From contig DATAYF010000338.1 in assembly GCA_036272735.1 (NCBI GenBank), positions 1 through 13,188 on the forward strand: a DNA stretch of 13,188 bases. The letters are read 5' to 3'. Made by a program: the position numbers and the translations under genes. The DNA is from DATAYF01 sp036272735. Its GTDB lineage: Bacteria; Chloroflexota; Ktedonobacteria; Ktedonobacterales; Ktedonobacteraceae. This document shows, piece by piece, positions 1 through 7,185 of the stretch; within the stretch, counting starts at the first letter, position 1; each line of letters begins with the position of its first letter. A model generated the notes under the pieces. It ran no database searches, had not been told where the DNA came from, and saw only the letters and a list, made by a program, of their open reading frames with translations.

Positions 1-13
1 TGTCCTTTCTTCG

Positions 14-1093
14 CTAGGCGTTCCCTGGCTGCGCGGCCGTCGGGGCTGTTGTTTCTCGACAGGCGTCTAGTTGTTCTGCCAACCATGCTTTCTCCAGATG
101 TTGTCCAATAAAAACGCCGCGCTGCAATGAACGATCATGGAGCGGAAAGGCTCGGATATGGATATATCCTGGAAAGTATTGAAACAGGAAGGTTGCCTTC
201 TTGCCAACAAACGACACAAAACCCTTGGCACGATAGACGGTATTGGGCAAGCTTTCTAGCAACTGCTCGAACCTGTTTCTATCCAACGGTTGGTCCAGTG
301 GAAAACTCACGGTATGGATCGACTCATGCGCCTGCCCATGAGCATGATCGTGATCATGCTCATCGTGATCATGGTGGTCGTGATGGCTATGCTCTGCGGG
401 TGTCACGTGCATCTGCTGCTCGTGATCGTCAGCTGGCGCTGGTTGGTGACGCTCACGTCCGATGGCGAGTGCGTGCACCAATAATGCCTCTACCCCCTCT
501 TCAGGCAGCCCCTCCCTGGCCGCAAAAATTTTTGCGTAAGGCGCGAGTATGGGCAACGTGTCTGCCAGGGCATCGCGCCATTCCTGGGTGATGAGGTCGC
601 ACTTATTCATTACCAGCACATCAGCATAGGCAACCTGGCGACGGGCAAGTTCATTATCTTCAGACAACTCCACGAAGCGTTTGCTGTCCACAACCGAAAT
701 GATCCCCCCTACTTCTACACATTGCCATAAGAAAAATTCAGTCAACTCGTCGAGCATATCGGCGGGATCGGCTAAGCCGGTGGCCTCAAGAAAAATCAGA
801 TCAACGTCGGGGCGTGATGCCATCTCGATAAGCGCCTGGGTCATGTCCCCACTAGCAGTGCAACAAACGCAACCGCTGGTCAACTCGGTCATCTGGAGGC
901 CGACCTGGCGCACCTCCTCACCATCAATCGAGATATCTCCGAATTCGTTGATAATAAGCCCCGGCTTGAGGCCAGCGTTGACACACCACTCGATTAACTG
1001 AGACAAGACGGTTGTTTTGCCGCTACCAAGAAAGCCCACCAGGACATAGGCTGGAACGCGCCTCTGCTCTTGCGCTTTTACGACACTCATCAT
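14..1093 (-). CDS. COG0523 (CobW/ZNG1-type) GTPase, putative zinc metallochaperone with His-rich loop
   Basis: This 359-aa protein is a G3E-family P-loop GTPase of the COG0523 group, cytosolic proteins that use GTP to deliver metal to client proteins. Visible motifs are Walker A GFLGSGKT at residues 20-27, the metal-binding motif CVCC at 75-78, and the guanine-specificity motif NKCD at 163-166. A linker at about 235-260 carries twelve histidines alternating with Asp and Glu. A CobW_C-like domain follows (about 260-340). The His-rich loop is typical of family members that handle zinc or nickel. The ATG at 1093 has AGGAG five bases upstream, and a second ATG follows immediately. The gene starts 17 bp after the WD40 gene stops, so it is the last visible gene of that operon. 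Family assignment is firm. The zinc role is inferred from the operator-controlled operon and the neighbouring Zur-like gene. Confidence 0.92.
   Translation of the reverse strand: MMSVVKAQEQRRVPAYVLVGFLGSGKTTVLSQLIEWCVNAGLKPGLIINEFGDISIDGEEVRQVGLQMTELTSGCVCCTASGDMTQALIEMASRPDVDLIFLEATGLADPADMLDELTEFFLWQCVEVGGIISVVDSKRFVELSEDNELARRQVAYADVLVMNKCDLITQEWRDALADTLPILAPYAKIFAAREGLPEEGVEALLVHALAIGRERHQPAPADDHEQQMHVTPAEHSHHDHHDHDEHDHDHAHGQAHESIHTVSFPLDQPLDRNRFEQLLESLPNTVYRAKGFVSFVGKKATFLFQYFPGYIHIRAFPLHDRSLQRGVFIGQHLEKAWLAEQLDACRETTAPTAAQPGNA
314..391 (-). repeat. His/Asp-coding low-complexity tract inside the GTPase gene
   Basis: The DNA consists of imperfect CATGAT/CGTGAT-like units that encode the alternating His-Asp/Glu stretch (residues about 235-260) of the GTPase. 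It is the probable metal-storage or metal-sensing loop. Such tracts tend to vary in length between strains. Confidence 0.7.
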
Positions 1094-1110
1094 CTTTTCT
1101 CCTGTTGCCT

Positions 1111-2172
1111 TTATACTGTCGGGGTGCTACATACGGTTACGAGGCCGCTTTCCGTTCCCAATGCCAGCAGGCGGTCATCAGGCGACCAGGTGAGTTGACT
1201 GATGCTGCTATCAAAGGCTGCTTGTACCAGGGGGTGTGGTTGCTTCTGCTTGCCAATCTGCCAGAAGATCAGCCGCCCATCCGCGCTGGCCGTGGCGATA
1301 AGTAGCCCTCGATGGGCAAATGCCAGAGCACTGATGAACGCATCATGGCCTGCCAACTCGATAGGCTTTGAGCCTGCGGGCCCTTTTCCACTACAATCCC
1401 AGACCGTGACCACATCGCTGCCTCCGGTTGCCAGGTAGCGGCTGGTTCCATCCCATGAAAGTTCGCGCACCTTCGTCGGATAGCCATACATCTGCAAATC
1501 CTGGCCCGTTTGTACCATCCAGAAGTGCACGGTGGAATCCTGATCACCCGTGGCGATATAGCGCCCATCTGGACTACAGGCGATCACCAGAATCGACCCT
1601 TTCCAGGTGAGGCTACGCACCAGGTTTGTACTGTCAGGCAACCAGAAGTGCATCCCGCCGTACGCGGCCGAGATCAGTAATGGAGCATGGGGTTGCCATT
1701 GCACGTCGTAGATGGTGCCACTATGCGGGGGATACTCTTGCACCATCTGGCTCGTGGCGGCATTCCAGACGCGCAAAGAACGACCGGCAGCGGATGCCAG
1801 CAGATCCCCGCCAGGCACCCACGCCAGATGCTCAACCCACGCAGACCCACCCTCAAACTCTTGCCGTATCTCACCACTCTCCCGATCCCACAGTCGAACC
1901 TTACCATCTTGTCCGGCGCTGGCGAGAAGCGTGCCAGCATCGTTCCAGGCAATCTCGCTTGTGCCAAAGCGATGCCCTATCAGGGTATGCCGCACCTGCC
2001 CCGTCTTGCCATCAAAGATAGTGATCGGACCACTTACCGAGGCGGCGGCCAACCATTGCCCATCGGGAGACCACACAAGTGAGTTCACGTGGTCATCCAA
2101 CTGCGCCCTCCACTGTTGAGCGGTATTGAGGTTGCCCGTTACCCTTTTACGCTGTGCTTTTATGCCAGGCAT
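1111..2172 (-). CDS. WD40-repeat beta-propeller protein
   Basis: This 353-aa protein is almost entirely WD40 repeats, with no signal peptide, membrane segment or enzymatic domain. Eight blade-like units can be read. Their strand motifs include SLVWSPDGQWLAAAS, EIAWNDAGTLLASAGQDG with RLWD, HLAWVPGGDLLASA with RVWN, a degenerate blade ending HFWL, ACSPDGRYIATGDQDS, ELSWDGTSRYLATGGSD with TVWD, ALAFAHRGLLIATASADG, and QLTWSPDDRLLALGTESG. It is probably a cytosolic interaction scaffold. The ATG at 2172 lies 13 bp inside the end of the upstream GTPase gene, so the two are probably translationally coupled; AAGGG lies about eight bases upstream. The gene sits between two COG0523 GTPases in a putatively zinc-regulated operon, which suggests a partner role in metal delivery. 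That role is inference; the fold is clear. Confidence 0.9.
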   Translation of the reverse strand: MPGIKAQRKRVTGNLNTAQQWRAQLDDHVNSLVWSPDGQWLAAASVSGPITIFDGKTGQVRHTLIGHRFGTSEIAWNDAGTLLASAGQDGKVRLWDRESGEIRQEFEGGSAWVEHLAWVPGGDLLASAAGRSLRVWNAATSQMVQEYPPHSGTIYDVQWQPHAPLLISAAYGGMHFWLPDSTNLVRSLTWKGSILVIACSPDGRYIATGDQDSTVHFWMVQTGQDLQMYGYPTKVRELSWDGTSRYLATGGSDVVTVWDCSGKGPAGSKPIELAGHDAFISALAFAHRGLLIATASADGRLIFWQIGKQKQPHPLVQAAFDSSISQLTWSPDDRLLALGTESGLVTVCSTPTV

Positions 2173-3521
2173 GTGCGGAACCCTTCGTTCAGCTTGGCGC
2201 GGTCAAGGTTGCGCCCAATAAAAATCAGCGAGTTGTGTCGAGCTTCTGCACCCCAGGGACGATCTGGTCGTCCATCGAAGAGCATATGCACGCCCTGGAA
2301 AACGAAGCGATTTTGCTCTCCCTGAATGCTCAAAATGCCCTTCATTCGAAAGATATCGGGACCTTGTGTGCGCAACAGATTGCCCAACCATTCATTGAGC
2401 TTGCGCGGATCAAGGTCGCCGTTCGTCTCAATACCGACTGAAGAGACCTCGTCGTCGTGCTCGTGTTTCGGCTTGTACTCGTGCGTCGCGACAGGCTGGA
2501 GAACACCGGTTGCATCAAGCAGCTCCACCGGGAACTGGGGATTGCGATGGGTATAGAGCGCGTAGCGACCGGCCTGCTCGACGGCCAGGGAGAATGTGAG
2601 TGCCTGTCCATTTTCGCCGTTGAGCTGCAAGACATGGCGCGTTGGCTCACCCGTTACCGGAACAGTGTGACCGGAGACGATGTGTTCATCCTCAGCCGAA
2701 AACTGCAAGACCGCCTCCATCGTCAGCTTCTCAAAGTCCGGCGCTGTGTTCGCCTGCATCGGCAGCAGCACCATGCTCATCTCCGCACCAGGAGCGGGGT
2801 GCAGAGCCAGTTGATAGGTTCCGACCGTCAGGTCATAAACGCCTGCCCACTCAAAGGGATATTCTGGTTCCATAAACTTCGGGTCGGTCTCCATCGCGCG
2901 GCCCAGGTTGAAGCCACCGACGTTGAGGATGCGTTCGACTTCAATTGCCGCCTGCTCTGTATGATAGATTTTGGCGGCGGCATTCATATGCTTGATGCGC
3001 TCTTCCAGGCGAGTGAGATCGTATGGGTTCACCAGGTCGATCTTGTTGAGCAGGATCACATCGGCAAAGGCAATCTGCTCTTTGACCTCGTCGCTGGTGT
3101 CGATATGTTGCCAGACATGCCTGGCATCGACAACGGTCACAATACCATCGAGTTGCATTTTGCTTTGCATCTCATCATCAACAAAAAAAGTCTGCGCCAC
3201 TGGACCCGGATCAGCCATGCCCGTCGTTTCCACCAGGATATAGTCGAAGCGATCTTTGCGCTTCATGAGATTGCTGAGAATGCGGATCAGGTCGCCGCGC
3301 ACCGTACAGCAGATACAGCCGTTGTTCATCTCGAAGATTTCTTCTTCTGCCCCGATCACCAGATCCTGGTCCACTCCAACCTCGCCAAATTCGTTTTCGA
3401 TGACCGCAATGCGCTTCCCATGTTCCGCGGTAAGAATATGGTTCAATAGAGTCGTTTTGCCGGAGCCAAGGAAGCCGGTCAGTATGGTGACAGGTACCTG
3501 AGATCGCTCTGTAGTGGTCAT
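2160..3521 (-). CDS. COG0523 (CobW/ZNG1-type) GTPase with inserted beta-rich domain
   Basis: This 453-aa G3E GTPase carries Walker A GFLGSGKT at 16-23, CICC at 69-72 (the conserved COG0523 metal motif) and NKID at 159-162. Between the GTPase core and the C-terminal CobW_C domain (about 361-449) lies an extra region of roughly 130 residues (215-345). It begins FEWAGVYDL and is predicted beta-rich. A short H-rich stretch (HEYKPKHEHDDE) joins it to CobW_C. The family's usual length is 300-400 aa, so this is a long member. It is expected to act as a cytosolic GTP-dependent zinc chaperone. The ATG at 3521 follows AGGAG by eight bases. The stop overlaps the WD40 start. The second GTPase of the operon differs in lacking this insert and having a long His loop, so the two probably serve different clients (inference). 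Confidence 0.92.
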   Translation of the reverse strand: MTTTERSQVPVTILTGFLGSGKTTLLNHILTAEHGKRIAVIENEFGEVGVDQDLVIGAEEEIFEMNNGCICCTVRGDLIRILSNLMKRKDRFDYILVETTGMADPGPVAQTFFVDDEMQSKMQLDGIVTVVDARHVWQHIDTSDEVKEQIAFADVILLNKIDLVNPYDLTRLEERIKHMNAAAKIYHTEQAAIEVERILNVGGFNLGRAMETDPKFMEPEYPFEWAGVYDLTVGTYQLALHPAPGAEMSMVLLPMQANTAPDFEKLTMEAVLQFSAEDEHIVSGHTVPVTGEPTRHVLQLNGENGQALTFSLAVEQAGRYALYTHRNPQFPVELLDATGVLQPVATHEYKPKHEHDDEVSSVGIETNGDLDPRKLNEWLGNLLRTQGPDIFRMKGILSIQGEQNRFVFQGVHMLFDGRPDRPWGAEARHNSLIFIGRNLDRAKLNEGFRTCLA

Positions 3522-3600
3522 GAATAGCTCTCCTTTTTGCTGATTCCTCTACGGAATCCACAATTTTTATGGAACGCACAAATTTGTCTGAAAGATGTTT

Positions 3601-3831
3601 TTACCATCGTCCGGGTGTACAACACGGGCACCCGCTGCTATGAGCAAGAGGACGGGTGCGCTGCTCGTTGCTTGCTGAAGGAGCAGCACGCTTCATTGCA
3701 AAACGCGATATCTGACGCTGTGCCTGTATATCACAGCGGGGACAAGGCGAGGGATCATCGGCCTCTTTCATGAGACGTACCTCCTCAAAACGCGTATGGC
3801 ACGCAGGACAGACGTACTCGTATATCGGCAT
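3601..3831 (-). CDS. FmdB-family small zinc-ribbon protein
   Basis: This 76-aa protein begins MPIYEYVCPACHTRFE, the hallmark of the FmdB/zinc-ribbon-8 family. Two CxxC pairs, C8/C11 and C30/C33, should bind one zinc. A Ser/Arg-rich tail ends with a further CPCC (68-71). The cellular role of FmdB-type proteins is poorly defined; regulatory or metal-handling roles have been suggested. The ATG at 3831 starts the family's conserved first residues. AGGAAGG lies 12 bases upstream, directly in front of an alternative ATG (MNPCMPIY...) that would be too close to it. A longer reading to 3918 would run through the -35 and -10 and is rejected. It is the first gene after the promoter at 3889-3918, with 79 bp to the GTPase gene. 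Confidence 0.85.
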   Translation of the reverse strand: MPIYEYVCPACHTRFEEVRLMKEADDPSPCPRCDIQAQRQISRFAMKRAAPSASNEQRTRPLAHSSGCPCCTPGRW

Positions 3832-3857
3832 ACAAGGGTTCATCCTTCCTAAATCAT

Positions 3858-3876
3858 AACGATATGCCGTCTCAAT
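3858..3876. promoter_or_regulatory. Possible second, weak Zur-type box in the fmdB leader
   Basis: AACGATA-TGCCG-TCTCAAT matches the AATGAGA-N5-TCTCATT pattern at 11 of 14 arm positions. It lies just downstream of the predicted start of transcription, a position from which a repressor could block elongation. With three mismatches it may be chance. Confidence 0.4.
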
Positions 3877-3888
3877 AGATATGCGCAA

Positions 3889-3918
3889 AGTATACCCGAC
3901 TTGCCTGCAATTTGTCAA
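3889..3918 (-). promoter_or_regulatory. Sigma70-type promoter of the fmdB-GTPase-WD40-GTPase operon
   Basis: On the minus strand TTGACA (3918-3913) is followed by an 18-bp spacer and TATACT (3894-3889). The -35 overlaps the operator at 3917-3935 exactly as at the two importer promoters. Transcription should start near 3882, about 50 bases before the fmdB start. Confidence 0.75.
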
Positions 3919-3935
3919 TGAGACCCAGTATCAAT
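3917..3935. promoter_or_regulatory. Zur-type operator of the metallochaperone operon (degenerate)
   Basis: Plus-strand AATGAGA-CCCAG-TATCAAT keeps one perfect half-site and has two mismatches in the other (12 of 14 arm positions). It overlaps the -35 of the fmdB promoter. Placement identical to the two perfect copies supports it. Confidence 0.7.
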
Positions 3936-3959
3936 AGTGGATGCGAAGAAACAGGCTGT

Positions 3960-4478
3960 TTACTGTTTTTGACAATCGGGGCAGAGGCCAGCAATCTCGA
4001 TATGATGCTGCGAAAGGACAAAACCAACCAGGTGGGCAAGCGTATACAACAGGTGTGGTGCTACATCAGAGTCCAGCTCAACCACCTTGTGACAGCGCTC
4101 ACAGGTCATATACTGGCGCGCATCTCCCCGACGGCGCACATGATAACTGATCGTGCCATCGTCGAAGGTGAGCCGGTCAACCATTCCCATCGCTACCAGA
4201 ACATCGATCATACGAAATACCGTGAAACGACCTATGCCTGGATGCCGTCTACGTACCTCGTGCCAGAGCCCCTCAATTGTGAAATCTTCCCCCTCCATCC
4301 CTTTGCGCGCAATATACTCGGATAGAATTTGACGTGGCTGAGAGCGTTTGAGGCCCGCGTAATCCAGTTGGGTCATGATACTCTGCGCGCTCACCAGCTC
4401 GAACGCCTGTTCCGCACGCTTTCCTTCTTCATCAGGGGAGCCATGACCATCATCTCTCTGATGCATAGGTGCTGACAT
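3960..4478 (-). CDS. zur: Fur-family metalloregulator, probable zinc uptake repressor Zur
   Basis: This 172-aa protein has the Fur layout: an extended N-terminus, a winged helix at about 40-110 (recognition region around GIGRFTVFRMIDVL), then a dimerisation domain. Structural zinc ligands are two CxxC pairs, C126/C129 and C166/C169. H158 and H159 precede the second pair. The usual HxH just before the first CxxC is absent: the sequence reads RQYMTC. This alters the expected sensory site. It should bind DNA when zinc-loaded and repress uptake genes. The ATG at 4478 follows AGGAG by seven bases. It is the last gene of the importer operon, 27 bp after a permease, so it is probably autoregulated through the operator at 8221. 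Zinc specificity is inferred from context. Confidence 0.85.
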   Translation of the reverse strand: MSAPMHQRDDGHGSPDEEGKRAEQAFELVSAQSIMTQLDYAGLKRSQPRQILSEYIARKGMEGEDFTIEGLWHEVRRRHPGIGRFTVFRMIDVLVAMGMVDRLTFDDGTISYHVRRRGDARQYMTCERCHKVVELDSDVAPHLLYTLAHLVGFVLSQHHIEIAGLCPDCQKQ

Positions 4479-4505
4479 AATCCGTCTCCTCTTCCTGGTC
4501 AGCGT

Positions 4506-5381
4506 TCACCATTCAGAAACGCGTGAATCTACGTTTTGCCCGTGACGCAACGCTTCACGATCGAAAAAAACACGGCGACGCAGCAGGAACGAGACCCCGT
4601 AGCACAGTGCTGCCAGTGTTGAAATCGAGAAACTGACCGGCATCTGATGGCCCAATTTGACAAAGGCCAACGTCAAGCCGCCCCAGGTGAATAGTAAACT
4701 AAGTCCTACCGCCAGGGCTATGGTGGCGAGGGGGCGTCGCGTCCAGTGCTGCGCGGTGGCCGCCGGAGCAAGCAGCAGCGCAAAGACCAGTAGCGTGCCA
4801 ACTACCTGAATGGACGTTGCCACCGTGATCCCCAACAACAGCAGAAACATCACAGAGCACAGGCGCACCGGAATGCCCCGTGCCTGTGCCACATCGGGAT
4901 CAATCGAGGCAAACAAGAGTGGTCGAAACAAGAGTGCGAGCAGTATGAGTACGAGCAGACCTGTGCCAACCGTCTCACGTACCGCCTGGCTCGTTACACT
5001 CAAAATCGACCCGAAAAGGACAGTCACCGTGGTATTGGCGTTGGTTCCAGAGGCATAGAGCCCAAGGAATAAGACGCCCAGGCCCAGAGCGAAGCTCAGC
5101 ACCATGCCTGTTTCGATGTCGTGCCCACGCCTTCGCTCACCCAATATCCCGATTCCTAGTGCTCCCAGTAAAGTAAAGACGAACGCTCCTGCTAGCGAGG
5201 TGAGGCCAAACAAAGAAGCTCCTACGGCTCCAGCAAAGCCAAGGTGCGAGAGCGATTCACTGGCAAATGCCAGTGCGCGCAGGATCACGAAATATCCAAC
5301 CACCGCCGCCACGATGGCCACGGCGGTCCCGGCCAGAAAAGCATTCTGTACAAATCCTTGTTGTAACAGCGCTCCCATCAT
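4506..5381 (-). CDS. znuB: Metal ABC transporter permease, type B (ZnuB-like, ABC-3 family)
   Basis: This 291-aa, highly hydrophobic protein has about eight predicted membrane helices and is the inner-membrane channel of a cluster A-I zinc/manganese importer. Diagnostic segments are VGYFVILRALAFASESLSHLGFAG (split here: VGYFVILR at 28-35, SLSHLGFAG at 43-51) and the ATPase-coupling loop DPDVAQARGIP at 161-171. It closely resembles the permease at 8415-9326 (LFASIDP, VAQARG) rather than its operon neighbour. Two consecutive ATGs (5381 and 5378) follow AGGAGG; the second has the better spacing. The ribosome site overlaps the stop codon of the upstream permease (TAGGAGG), so the two are coupled. 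The cytosolic C-terminus is short and charged. Confidence 0.9.
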   Translation of the reverse strand: MMGALLQQGFVQNAFLAGTAVAIVAAVVGYFVILRALAFASESLSHLGFAGAVGASLFGLTSLAGAFVFTLLGALGIGILGERRRGHDIETGMVLSFALGLGVLFLGLYASGTNANTTVTVLFGSILSVTSQAVRETVGTGLLVLILLALLFRPLLFASIDPDVAQARGIPVRLCSVMFLLLLGITVATSIQVVGTLLVFALLLAPAATAQHWTRRPLATIALAVGLSLLFTWGGLTLAFVKLGHQMPVSFSISTLAALCYGVSFLLRRRVFFDREALRHGQNVDSRVSEW

Positions 5382-5389
5382 TGTTCCTC

Positions 5390-6328
5390 CTAGCGGCGTA
5401 ACCCTCTGACGCGATCCTCAACTCGCTCATCCTCACTCATACCCTGTTCCTCCTGCTCGATCATCTCGCCTTGTACTGCTAATTGCTGCCCCACGCCGAC
5501 CTGCGACTGTTTGCGCCGTTCGTTCCACAGTGGAGAGAGCAGGCGCACAGGCAGGTAAACGCAAAATGAGAGCGTCGAGATAAAGAAGCTGGGCGGCCAG
5601 GTTGCTCCTGCTACGTTGATCGCCAGAAAGATGCCACCCCACACATAGATCACCCCGAGCACCATCGCCAGCAGGATGACCCACAGCGGTCGCTTGACCA
5701 GGCGCATGGCAGTCGCCGCGGGGCCAACCAGCAGGGTGAAGACCAGCAGCACGCCGATCACCTGCACCGACATCGAAACGGCGATGGCGAGCAACAACAG
5801 AAAACCAATGCCAAGCGCGCGCACAGGCACACCCCGCGCCTCGGCCACTTCGGCATCGAACGAACTGAATAATAATGGGCGAAACAGTGCCAGGACGACG
5901 ACGATGGTTAGCAGACTAAAAGCAGCCGTTACCAGCACATCCGCCTGGCTAATGCCCAAAATATCACCAAAAAGGATAGCGTAGACCCGTTCGGCAAAGC
6001 CCGCGTACAGTGAGAGAAAAAGCATGCCCAGGCCCAACGCGAAGGTAAGCATAATGCCAATCGCCAGGTCGCGTTCGCGCGATTCTTTGCTGAGCAGGCT
6101 AATACCGATGCCTGATCCCATAGTAAAGACTAGCAGGCCAAAAAGTGGGCTTAGCCCTAGTAATACCGCACCCGCGGCACCCGCAAAGCCAATATGCGAA
6201 AGCGCGTGACCGGCGAAGGTCAAACGGCGCGCAATCAAAAAGTAGCCGACAAACGCGGAAACAATAGCGACGCATGTCCCCGTGAGCAGAGCATTTTGAA
6301 TAAATGGCGAAAAAAACAGATCAAACAT
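5390..6328 (-). CDS. znuB: Metal ABC transporter permease, type A (ZnuB-like, ABC-3 family)
   Basis: This 312-aa polytopic membrane protein of the ABC-3 family has HALSHIGFAG at 41-50 and the coupling loop DAEVAEARGVP at 158-168. It resembles the permease at 11412-12296 (FSS-D-x-EVAEARG, LGISQADV) more than the adjacent permease, so the operon encodes two distinct permease types that may form a heterodimer. A hydrophilic tail of about 45 residues, rich in Gln, Glu and Arg, follows the last helix and is absent from the other three permeases. The ATG at 6328 follows AGGA by eight bases. Its stop is 8 bp from the next permease start. Confidence 0.9.
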   Translation of the reverse strand: MFDLFFSPFIQNALLTGTCVAIVSAFVGYFLIARRLTFAGHALSHIGFAGAAGAVLLGLSPLFGLLVFTMGSGIGISLLSKESRERDLAIGIMLTFALGLGMLFLSLYAGFAERVYAILFGDILGISQADVLVTAAFSLLTIVVVLALFRPLLFSSFDAEVAEARGVPVRALGIGFLLLLAIAVSMSVQVIGVLLVFTLLVGPAATAMRLVKRPLWVILLAMVLGVIYVWGGIFLAINVAGATWPPSFFISTLSFCVYLPVRLLSPLWNERRKQSQVGVGQQLAVQGEMIEQEEQGMSEDERVEDRVRGLRR

Positions 6329-6358
6329 ATCTTCTATCCTGTGCGGACAGGTGCAGGC

Positions 6359-6379
6359 GAGGAGAAAAAGCTTCTCCTC
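6359..6379. other. Intergenic hairpin between ATPase and permease genes (left importer)
   Basis: GAGGAGAA-AAAGC-TTCTCCTC forms a perfect 8-bp stem in the 74-bp gap. There is no T-tract on the minus strand after it, so it is not an ordinary terminator. It could tune expression of the downstream permeases or act in mRNA processing. Confidence 0.55.
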
Positions 6380-6402
6380 ACATTTCAGCTACCCTCGGGC
6401 TC

Positions 6403-7173
6403 CTACGTTTCTACACCGACGACAAAGAGACGATCCAATGCCTGGACTACTTCCACGGATGAACCATACAGGCGAGAGAGCGTCTGACTGGTCACGACCT
6501 CTTCAGGCGTGCCGATGGCGCTCTGGCTATTCGCGACGTAGAGCACGCGGTCCACCACGGGCAACAATGGGTTGATATCATGAGTCACCAGCATGACGGC
6601 AACGTTGCGCTCCCGGCATACCCTGGCAACCAGCGCGACAATCTCTCCGCCACGGTTGATATCCAGGTTCGCCAGCGGCTCATCGAGCAGCAGCAGCCGT
6701 GGGTTGGTCAGCAGGGCCTGGGCGATCAAGAGACGCTGCTGTTCCCCACCCGACAATTGGCCGACGGGAACATTGGCAAAGTCCAGGGCATCGACCTCGC
6801 GCAAGACGTTATCAATCAGTCCCTTGCGCCTGGCACTGGGAAGCCCAAAGCCCCAACGGGTGCCATCCAGGCCAAAGCCGACCACGTCACAGGCCCGCAA
6901 AGCCAGGTCGGCTTCAAGCGTACGATGCTGGGGAGCGTACCCAATGGCGGGATTGCCACGACGTGGCGTACGGCCAAGCAGCTTGACCGTGCCCGCAACT
7001 GGCTTGACCAGCCCCAGCAGGGTTTTGAGCAACGTTGACTTGCCCGCGCCGTTTGGTCCCAGGATGACGATAAATTCACCTGCATGCACGCTCAGGCTCA
7101 TATCTTCCAGGATCGTACGCCCTCCCAGGCGGATATGTGCATGCTCAATCTCGACAATGGGTTCTCCTGTCAC
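6403..7173 (-). CDS. znuC: Metal ABC transporter ATPase (ZnuC-like)
   Basis: This 256-aa ABC ATPase is the cytosolic motor of the importer. Walker A GPNGAGKST is at 39-47, the Q-loop glutamine near 82 (YAPQ), signature LSGGEQQR at 140-147, Walker B LLLLDEP at 160-166, and the switch histidine H198 in VTHD. All catalytic motifs are intact. The start is GTG at 7173, with GAGG seven bases upstream; no ATG fits upstream of Walker A except a much later one. It begins 12 bp after the binding-protein gene ends. The paralogue at 10472-11320 shares the segment after the Q-loop (RTL-x-ADL, GLDG-x-RWG). Confidence 0.93.
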   Translation of the reverse strand: MTGEPIVEIEHAHIRLGGRTILEDMSLSVHAGEFIVILGPNGAGKSTLLKTLLGLVKPVAGTVKLLGRTPRRGNPAIGYAPQHRTLEADLALRACDVVGFGLDGTRWGFGLPSARRKGLIDNVLREVDALDFANVPVGQLSGGEQQRLLIAQALLTNPRLLLLDEPLANLDINRGGEIVALVARVCRERNVAVMLVTHDINPLLPVVDRVLYVANSQSAIGTPEEVVTSQTLSRLYGSSVEVVQALDRLFVVGVET

Positions 7174-7185
7174 AAAACTACCTCG

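Noticed and set aside
314..391. CRISPR-like or tandem repeat array
   Set aside because: Units are short, imperfect and coding; there are no spacers.
127..591. His/Asp-rich plus-strand open frame
   Set aside because: Its composition is the complement of the His-rich tract of the minus-strand GTPase.
2457..3449. 330-codon plus-strand open frame
   Set aside because: It is antisense to the well-supported COG0523 GTPase and shows no recognisable domain.
3542..3558. Short inverted repeat GATTCC/GGAATC between fmdB and the GTPase gene
   Set aside because: Six-base arms without a T-tract or operator resemblance; could easily be chance.
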